From NCBI GenBank assembly GCA_000467715.1, contig AJFK01000065.1, positions 1 to 64,000 on the forward strand: a stretch of DNA of 64,000 bases. The letters run 5' to 3'. The position numbers and the translations under genes were made by a program. The stretch comes from Hysterium pulicare CBS 123377. Its lineage: Eukaryota > Ascomycota > Dothideomycetes > Hysteriales > Hysteriaceae. Every line of letters starts with the position of its first letter. The stretch's first letter is position 1. The notes under the pieces are model-generated. The model made no database searches, was not told the origin of the DNA, and saw nothing but the letters and a program-made list of their open reading frames with translations. Below are positions 57,546-64,000 of the stretch, in pieces.

Positions 57546-59174
57546 ATGAGTGCAAACAAGAAATCATCGTTATCCTACCTCCCAGACATCCTCATTGCCG
57601 CCGCTGCTGTACGTTCATTATCCCCAACAATCAACACGTGCAATCGTGCCCTGCTTCGGCCTCCCTACCTCGATTCTTCTGTAACACAAGGCTACAGCTA
57701 ATCCATTCTCCGACATAGCCTCTAATAGCATACTTCCTAATCCGCAATATAATATCACGCCTAGATCCCGAAGCGCAACAGAAAGAAGAAGCACGGCAAA
57801 AAGCCAGCGCCGCCTCAAGGAAGCTCGACGCGATATTAGCAAACAAGTCGAGAGGTGGCTCTGAAGATTCAGACGATGACGAAGAGTATGACAGTAGTCA
57901 TCGGAGGCCGAGGAAGGAGGATTTGGTCTTGACGCAGTATGAACAGACGATTGCTATGGAGGTGGTTGCGCCGGAAGAGATACCCGTTAGTTTCGACGGT
58001 ATGTTCGACTTCTATATACTAAACACTATATGGCTCAAAGTCATCGTGGGCGGTCTTCCAATTGGAGCTCGATAAGGATTGATCTGACAGTCGGAAACAG
58101 ACATCGGCGGCCTCGACTCCATAATCGAAGAATTGAAAGAATCCGTTATCTACCCTCTCACAATGCCACATCTCTATGCACACTCCTCGTCTCTCCTCTC
58201 CGCCCCTTCAGGTGTTCTTCTTTACGGTCCTCCAGGCTGCGGCAAAACCATGCTTGCGAAAGCACTAGCCCACGAGAGCGGCGCCTGCTTTATCAACCTG
58301 CACATATCAACGTTGACGGAGAAATGGTATGGTGACTCGAATAAGCTCGTCAATGCCGTCTTCTCTCTAGCTAGGAAATTACAGCCAAGCATCGTCTTTA
58401 TCGATGAAATAGATGCTGTACTTGGACAGAGGAGAAGTGGAGAGCACGAGGCCAGCGGCATGGTCAAAGCTGAGTATGTTATTTTCTTCCTCTTATTCTG
58501 ATTTCAGATCTTTCAATCAATACCCATGAGATATGGTTGATTGACCCCTTTCGAACAGATTCATGACCCACTGGGACGGTCTCGCCTCCTCTAGTCGCCC
58601 AGGGTCAACAACCCCTCAACGCATATGCATTCTTGGAGCCACAAACCGGATTCAAGACATAGACGAAGCCATCCTCCGACGCATGCCCAAAAAGTTCCCC
58701 GTAGCCTTACCGACCGCCTCCCAGCGCCGCAATATCTTCTCGCTGATCCTCCGTGGCACCAAAATCGATAAAGATAATTTAGACATGGATTATCTTGTCA
58801 GAGTGTCTGCGGGCATGAGTGGAAGTGACATTAAGGAGACGTGCAGGGATGCAGCGATGGGGCCTGTGAGGGAGTATATTCGGCGGAAGAAGGCTGAAGG
58901 GGATCTAGGGAGGGGAAGGGGAAGAGGTCTCAAGGGTGTGGTTGTGCCAGACGATGTGAGAGGGTTACAAACGGAAGATTTCTTTGGTGTATGGAAGAAG
59001 GTAGTGGATAGTCCAGAAGATGGTGTTACGAATGGGACGAGCACAGGGTCGAGATCGAGATCGAGAAAGGCAGTCACGGAATCTGAGGACAGTAGTGTTG
59101 AAGAAGTGAGTTCGGATGGGGAAGAAAGATTTAGGGATTCGGCGTATCAGGATGTAGAGGATATTGTTAGCTGA
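57546..59174 (+). CDS. MSP1: Mitochondrial outer-membrane AAA ATPase Msp1 (ATAD1-like)
   Basis: Four exons, 57546-57608, 57719-57998, 58101-58473 and 58559-59174, give 443 residues. An N-terminal membrane helix spans the first join ([20 protein letters not shown]). The AAA core begins at [20 protein letters not shown]. Walker A is GPPGCGKT, Walker B is [10 protein letters not shown], the sensor 1 region is ILGATNR, and the arginine-finger region is [18 protein letters not shown]. Msp1 pulls mislocalised tail-anchored proteins and stalled import substrates out of the outer membrane. The acidic, Ser-rich C-terminal tail (about 60 residues) is longer than in yeast. A short acidic insert lies between the membrane helix and the AAA core. 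Confidence 0.93.
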
Positions 59175-59572
59175 GACAGGTTCCTTGGAGGGTTTGGAGG
59201 ACTTGAAAGATTGGGTAATTATCACTGGATTTCTACATATCTAATAGTATATTTCTACTCTACGGCCTTGGGACATGGGGAGCTTGAGGCCACAGGTAGC
59301 ACATTGGCGTTCAGGACGCATTGTCAACAGGCGGAAGGCGAAGAGAGGGTAACCATTCGGCGATTTTAGACAGCTCGACTGGATTCATCATGTATCAACT
59401 TAACTCAATCTTCCTGATCAAATCTTAAATTCACGCCAGCAAGACTCATTGAACTGATTGAAAGGTGAACCCATATCGACTTTTCCATATCCCGTGGGAA
59501 TGCTCAACTCAATGCATCAAGATCGCAAGCCGAGTATTATGCGCCACGCCAACCAAACGGTCAGAAATCCAC
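59175..59572. other. intergenic between convergent genes
   Basis: These 398 bases lie between the MSP1 and SEC27 stop codons and should contain both 3' ends. Confidence 0.45.
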
Positions 59573-62500
59573 TCACTCCTCTTCTTCCGCTTCCGCCTCT
59601 ACCTCCTCCTCGCCATCATCCGCCTCACCATCTCCTTCAACCTCAACCTCCGCCTCTTCACTTCCTGCCTCCCCGTTACCATCAACATCAATCAAATCCT
59701 CAGCCGTACCCCCTTCCCTCTCCAACCGCAACCACTCGTCCCACTCGGGAAACATTTCTTCGTCGCCCTCGCCATCCAGAGGTGGAACACCAAGTAACCT
59801 ACTCACCTTCCCCTTATTCTCTTTCTCGAGTCCTGCTCTCCATTCTTTGACCAACGCGGCCGTCCTACTCGGCATATAAGTCTGAGAGAACAAGACAGCC
59901 TCGGCCATCCTGCCCGTCTTCGTAAGAAGTTTAATGCAACCTTCAACATCTCTGATTTGCCAAAGAGCCGAAAAGGCGATGTTGTTGGCCGTCGCTTCTT
60001 CTGCCAAGTTTGCCAGATTCCTGAGACCAGCTTCGTCAGATGTAGCTGAGAGTACAAGAAGTAGAGAACCCAGATCTTTAGCCCGTTCGAAGCATTCACG
60101 CGCGAGGGTGACATCCCAGCCCGAGAGAGCAGCATCGCCAACGGTCTTCCATTTATGCTCCGTGTCCTGTTCTCTTGCGATACGAGTCGCTTCTTCGAGG
60201 TCGCCAAGGGAGAGAGCGAGATCGAAGCGATGTTCAGGGTCTGTGGCGACTTTCAGCGCTAACTCTTTGTAGCCCTGACCTTCGAGAAATCGGGCGATCT
60301 TGTTGTTTTGGTCCTTGGGTACGGATGAGAGGACTTCTTCGGCAGCTTCGAGGTCGCCCCGAAGGACAAGGGTTTGGTATTCGACGACGGCCAGGGAGAG
60401 AGCGAAGGAGACGACGTTGACGTCTTTGTCTGCAACGTAGATCCTAGAGTCTCGGGGAAGATAGCCGAGAACGTAATGAGGGGCGTCGAAGTGGGAGATA
60501 GTGTAGGATTGGTCGCCGACGAGATAATTTAGACGGTTGGTGCTGTTTGTGTAGATGAAGCAGTCACCCACCCACGAACCTGTTCGGACACTGAAGATCT
60601 GTTAGTACCTTTTCGGATGAGCTTCAGTCGATAGGCCGTACCTTTCATTGATATCACAGACAACTTCGAAGGCGGATTCGGCGCCGTCCTCATCCACTTC
60701 ACCTGACTGAACCGCCGCTAAGTAATTTTCTCGAGAATATCGCAGGACGTAGAATGTATCGTCAGTTGCGAGTGTCAATAGTTCACCACTTTCCGACCAG
60801 TAAACACTCCTCGGCTCAACTTCTATTCTTCTGACCAGGGCGCCGGTATCCCAATCAAAGAGACCAATACCACCCTGTCCCTTCACACCAAGAAGAATGC
60901 CGCCACTTAGGCCGTCAGCTGAAAAGCCGACATTCAGGACACTTCTTTCTTTGAAGTTTCGGAACATCTTAACGCTTGTCGAGGATTCTCGAATAGCGTA
61001 ATCTTTGTCGTGCCCTTTGTCGGCCCAGCAGAAATCCAGGGCGGAGCCAAAAGCTTGATTGCGGAGAGCGAGCGCTGTATAGATGATGTATTCGCCATCA
61101 CCGCAGACAGCAACAAATCTGCCATTTGAAGAATGAAGAAGCGACTGGGGATATATTTCGGTAGAACCTAGATCTTTTGAAGGGAGAGTGAGGCGCTCCG
61201 AGTCTTTCTGAGCTTCTGTGCCCTTGATTACAGCCGAGAGAATTTCGTTATGTCTGGCCCATAGGACCTTTCCTGAGGTGTCCATGCTGACTGCTGGCTC
61301 TTCGCGACCCATTGATATGACAACAGCTCCGTCGTCAAAGCCGAGTGCTACGCCATTTTTGCCCCTCTGATAAGCAACGCACCACGCACGTTCCAAGCCA
61401 TAATTCAATGACTGTTCCAGCCTATATGTGGAGGAATGCCAGATCTTGATCGTACCATCCTCGGACCCAGAAATAATGACTGGTAATTCAGGGTGATATA
61501 CTGCGAAGCTGACGTTCGAAGTGTGCCCTTCTAGGGTTGCTATTAGTGCTTTGGTGGTATAATCCCACACTTTGACAGTCCGGTCGTCAGAAGTCGTGAG
61601 CAGATATGGCTTATCAGACTGTGGGTAGTAATCGATGAAATTAACACCCTTCGCCTCGTGCGCTTCTAATGTAAAATTAGGGGTCGCGCTGCCCAATGAC
61701 CATATCTTGACTGTCCGATCAAGACATGCAGAAGCAAATGTGTTGGGGTCTTTTGGGTTTATAGCAATTCCCATAACATAGTGGCTGTGTCCCTCGAATA
61801 CTTGTACACCTATACGCGGGTCAGCACACAGGTCCTCTCAGAAAGGGAAACTGAAGAACACATACATTTCCATGCCTTGTCCCAATCCCACAATTTGATT
61901 GTCATATCATCCTGCGGAGATCCTTAGCTTTCATCTCTTATCATTTTCGAGTCACAACCCACACTAGCAGTCAATACGAAGGGTTGGGTCGGGTGAACAG
62001 CAATGGCACGGATATAGTCTGGATGAGCCTCGAATGAAGTGACCTTTTCCGATGTGTTGTAGTTGTAGACGCGCAATTGGAAGTCATCGGAGCCTGAAAA
62101 TATAACTTGTTAGGATGTCGAATGGTGAGAATGCCTCCAGAGATTCCATCTCACCGGCGACAATCCAATTCTTCCGAGCAATAAATCGACCTGCTCTCAC
62201 AGGTACGTCGGTGAGCTCGAACGTTTTAACAATCGATTGCGATACAAAAGACCAGATGTGAACGTGTCCTATCCCTGTCAGCATTTCTTCCCTTTCACTC
62301 ACGCAATCGGTGCTCCGCATACCGCTATATAGGGTGGTAAGGATCCATGGCTCGGTAGGATGAAAGTCTTGCAATTGCAATTAGAGATTGTAGATATTTA
62401 GAGCGATGCTTTGAAATACCAATTCCTGGGAGTAGATTAGTACGAATCGCTTGTAGCTGATATATTGTGCAGCTCACCTTTGACCCTCTCCGACCGCGCA

Positions 62501-62600
62501 AAGAGCTGTCTCTACAGTGTCAAAGCAATGTCAGTAAATAAGTTGCCTTCCAAGTGACTCGTTCAGATTGCGGAAACCGCACCTTTACATCTAAACGCAT
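59573..62600 (-). CDS. SEC27: Coatomer beta-prime subunit (COPI)
   Basis: Nine exons give 859 residues: 62583-62600, 62478-62511, 62420-62425 (6 bases), 62323-62367, 62155-62268, 61963-62093, 61866-61911, 60642-61809 and 59573-60590. The start is [20 protein letters not shown] then [22 protein letters not shown]40 units carry [21 protein letters not shown] and TVKVWDY. The second half is the alpha-solenoid ([40 protein letters not shown]), ending in a highly acidic tail. Beta-prime binds dilysine cargo tails and forms the COPI coat with alpha- and epsilon-COP for Golgi-to-ER transport. All phases sum correctly. The stop codon overlaps a perfect donor GTGAGT, so an alternative C-terminus is possible. 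Confidence 0.93.
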
Positions 62601-63828
62601 CTTCGCGGCCTATAGTGAGTTATGGTGGAGGGGTTATTTAGAGACGTGGCTAGAAGCAGCCAGTCGAAGGTGCGAAAGTTAAACTTTCTGACTTATTAGG
62701 GGGGGTATCCTTTAGGAAGTCCGAAGTCCAGGTCAGAAAGGTAGTTTGGCGCGAGGTTGTGGGATTCGGGGCAATACTCCCATACAGACAATAACTCGCG
62801 GTGTTCTCTGTGCTCTGGGTTCTGTTGCCAAGACTTCGCTCCTGCCAAATTTGGCAGCTTTCGAGAAAGCCTCAGGGCTTGGCTGTTGATTTCTGAGCCA
62901 GTACATAAACTTCTATGTCCCCCGAATTTTCCCCTTTTGCCTCCTGATTGTGGATAGTCAGAGAATCAAAATAGGGTAAAATTTGATAACCAATATATGA
63001 ATGCAATATTCCAGAGAGGCTAACCAGGTTTAACATTCTATTTTCCTACTCGACTGATCAATTTTAACTTTGTTGTGTGTTCCTCGAACTCAATAGCTCC
63101 TCCGTGGGAACTACCCAGCCCTAAGTACAGAGTCAAGCCATAAATAAAACTAGAGGCTATTAACAATGGATTTTCTCAGACACTTGATTATACAGTTGGC
63201 ATCGTCCATTACGTTGAAGGGTTGAATGTACATAACTACGGGTGAATACGAATCTGCATTGTACATAAGACGTCACCATAGAAGCTCCCGAAATCGGTGG
63301 TAAACAGTTTTTTAATCTCTCACACACACTCTCTCAACTATGTACTTCTGTCCTCACACCTGATGACCTCCACATCCACATCCATGCACACGATGAAGAC
63401 CAGATCCTTCCTCAACACCTCAATCACCCCAAATGGTCTAGCTGGATAGCATAGACTGGTATCTAAGAAATGAAAAGGAGAAAAGAAACTAGATAATAAA
63501 AGTGCTTATGAGAGGTAGACTGATGAGTGAGAGTTCTGAACATTAACTAGAAAAATTTGTGGCTCCGACCAGCTTAGACCAGCATGGCCAGACAATAGGC
63601 CGCTCAACATGGTGCAGAAAGAATTCCCGTCGCCGTGGCATGGGTCCACGTGAGGGTGAGAGGAAACTACGCAGGAAGGATTACAATCCTTTCTTGTGCG
63701 TTTCCCCAGAAGGAAGAAAATACATCACCCTCGTCCTGCCACGTTCCGGAGTATGATACAATTACACGTAACCTCGTGCAGAAGGTGCGGGAGTCGTGTC
63801 CGTTCGAAATACATTTTTAGTTGAAACT
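62601..63828. other. intergenic, SEC27 promoter region
   Basis: About 1.2 kb upstream of SEC27 and downstream of the edge gene. Two short plus-strand frames at 63559-63756 and 63635-63820 overlap in different phases, so coding is not supported. Confidence 0.45.
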
Positions 63829-64000
63829 TCAGTTCCAGCCAAGAGAGTTCTCGGCCATTACAGGCGCTGATATTTGGGCCGTTCGGATACTGCGACCGTT
63901 GCTACTACCACTTCCCCCGCTTGTCCGGCTGTCGCGACCGCCAGGCGTAGTACGCCCAGGACCGCGTGCGCCCGACATCCAAGCACCTCCAGTCATAGAA
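63829..64000 (-). CDS. 3' end of an unrecognised gene running off the right edge
   Basis: A minus-strand frame enters from base 64000 and stops at 63829-63831 (TGA), giving the last 56 residues of a protein. It is Gly/Ser/Arg/Thr-rich: MTGGAWMSGARGPGRTTPGG, RDSRTSGGSGSSNGRSIRTA, then AQISAPVMAENSLGWN. The composition is that of a disordered tail. The family cannot be told from this fragment. Confidence 0.45.
   Translation of the reverse strand, partial: SMTGGAWMSGARGPGRTTPGGRDSRTSGGSGSSNGRSIRTAQISAPVMAENSLGWN

Noticed and set aside
1-64000. CRISPR arrays, bacterial operons, ribosome binding sites, intact transposons
   Set aside because: None is present; the window is eukaryotic with introns in most genes, and no terminal repeats paired with a transposase or reverse transcriptase were seen.

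Overview
The window is nuclear DNA of a filamentous ascomycete (Pezizomycotina). The evidence is short introns (about 45-270 bases) with GT..AG ends, a CreA-type carbon catabolite repressor, a CFEM protein, a UapA-type purine permease, HET-domain and DUF6594 genes, and a Delta-9 desaturase fused to cytochrome b5. A leotiomycete is plausible but is only a guess. Exon joins given below were worked out by hand from GT/AG sites and reading phase. Every intact multi-exon model sums to a whole number of codons.

Layout. 1-3 kb holds decayed genes: an alpha/beta-hydrolase relic, a bZIP/DUF3425 relic and a duplicated zinc-finger-like fragment. 4.2-4.7 kb is a tiny CFEM secreted protein. 4.7-15.9 kb is gene-poor except for creA (9.2-10.5 kb), which has a perfect 15-bp inverted repeat carrying CreA-type motifs about 1.8 kb upstream. 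15.9-22.4 kb holds a Rad51 paralog and a MOSC protein (divergent), a RING protein and an R3H protein. 23-29 kb is accessory in character: a secreted leucine aminopeptidase, a caspase-like (C14) protein, an unrecognised 92-aa protein and a DUF6594 membrane protein. 29.5-39.3 kb holds a purine permease, stearoyl-CoA desaturase, tyrosyl-DNA phosphodiesterase and acyl-CoA-binding protein. 39.6-49.3 kb mixes an intact fungal NLR-N-terminal-like/ankyrin protein and NAD synthetase with broken HET, ankyrin and hypothetical genes. 49.7-62.6 kb is a dense housekeeping block: Tip41, Aurora kinase, Atp23, glutamate 5-kinase, Tim21, Msp1 and coatomer beta-prime. The 3' end of one more gene runs off the right edge.

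How the genes relate. The right-hand block is arranged as head-to-head pairs (Tip41/Aurora, Atp23/Pro1, Tim21/Msp1) sharing promoters of 250-385 bp. Three of these products act in mitochondrial protein import or quality control. The two accessory stretches (23-29 kb and 39.6-49.3 kb) carry families linked in fungi to self/non-self recognition and regulated cell death. The broken genes there and at the left edge show frameshifts or in-frame stops, and several of the stops could be single transitions.
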